In this document: positions 6,180-6,218 of the stretch, one piece after another
Layout of the letters: each line of letters begins with the position of its first letter
Position numbering within the stretch: the first letter of the stretch is position 1
Source of the DNA: Chloroflexota bacterium
GTDB lineage: Bacteria > Chloroflexota > Anaerolineae > Promineifilales > Promineifilaceae
Assembly: GCA_024223125.1 (NCBI GenBank)
Contig: JAAEOP010000157.1
Location: 1 to 6,218 of the forward strand
DNA length: 6,218 nucleotides
Direction of reading: 5' to 3'
Made by a program: the position numbers and the translations under genes
Notes under the pieces: generated by a model
Told to the model about the DNA's origin: nothing
What the model saw: only the letters and a program-made list of their open reading frames with translations
Database searches by the model: none

Positions 6180-6218
6180 TCATTATTGGAAAGAAGCATT
6201 TAGTAGTAAATCATCAAC

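Noticed and set aside
5669..6218. CRISPR array or tRNA in the non-coding end of the window
   Set aside because: No regularly spaced direct repeats and no cloverleaf or T-loop sequence are visible.

Overview
The window most likely comes from an uncultured or filamentous Chloroflexota (Anaerolineae-like) bacterium. This is an inference. It rests on moderate GC content, long secreted multidomain proteins with Thr/Pro-rich linkers, an effector-associated (EAD) death-like domain, and a heavily over-represented palindrome, ACGGCCGT, in all the coding regions. No marker gene fixes the taxonomy.

Layout. (1) 2-2467, plus strand: the 3' part of a gene for a clostripain-family (C11) cysteine peptidase. 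Its reading frame is open to the left edge, so its N-terminus is outside the window. (2) 2479-4431, plus strand, 11 bases downstream: a single-pass membrane protein with a cytoplasmic EAD at its N-terminus, one transmembrane helix, a Thr/Pro-rich stalk, an unassigned alpha/beta domain and a TPR array. (3) 4445-5653, minus strand, convergent with a 13-base gap: a TraB/PrgY-type membrane protein. (4) 5654-6218: AT-richer non-coding DNA with a purine-rich inverted repeat, the decayed C-terminal tail of a histidine kinase, and a nested hairpin resembling a REPIN or MITE.

The main interest is the pair formed by genes 1 and 2. C11 peptidases belong to clan CD, the caspase clan, and EADs are small death-like adaptor domains known from bacterial NTPase, TIR, CHAT and caspase-type conflict systems. 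A tightly linked clan-CD protease and a membrane-anchored EAD protein could form a transmembrane sensor or signalling module. Predicted topology puts the EAD inside the cell and the TPR array outside, where the apparently secreted protease would be. Physical coupling of the two is an inference.

The second main signal is genomic: 12 copies of ACGGCCGT by hand count in about 6.2 kb, roughly a hundred times the base-composition expectation, in several codon phases and in genes on both strands.
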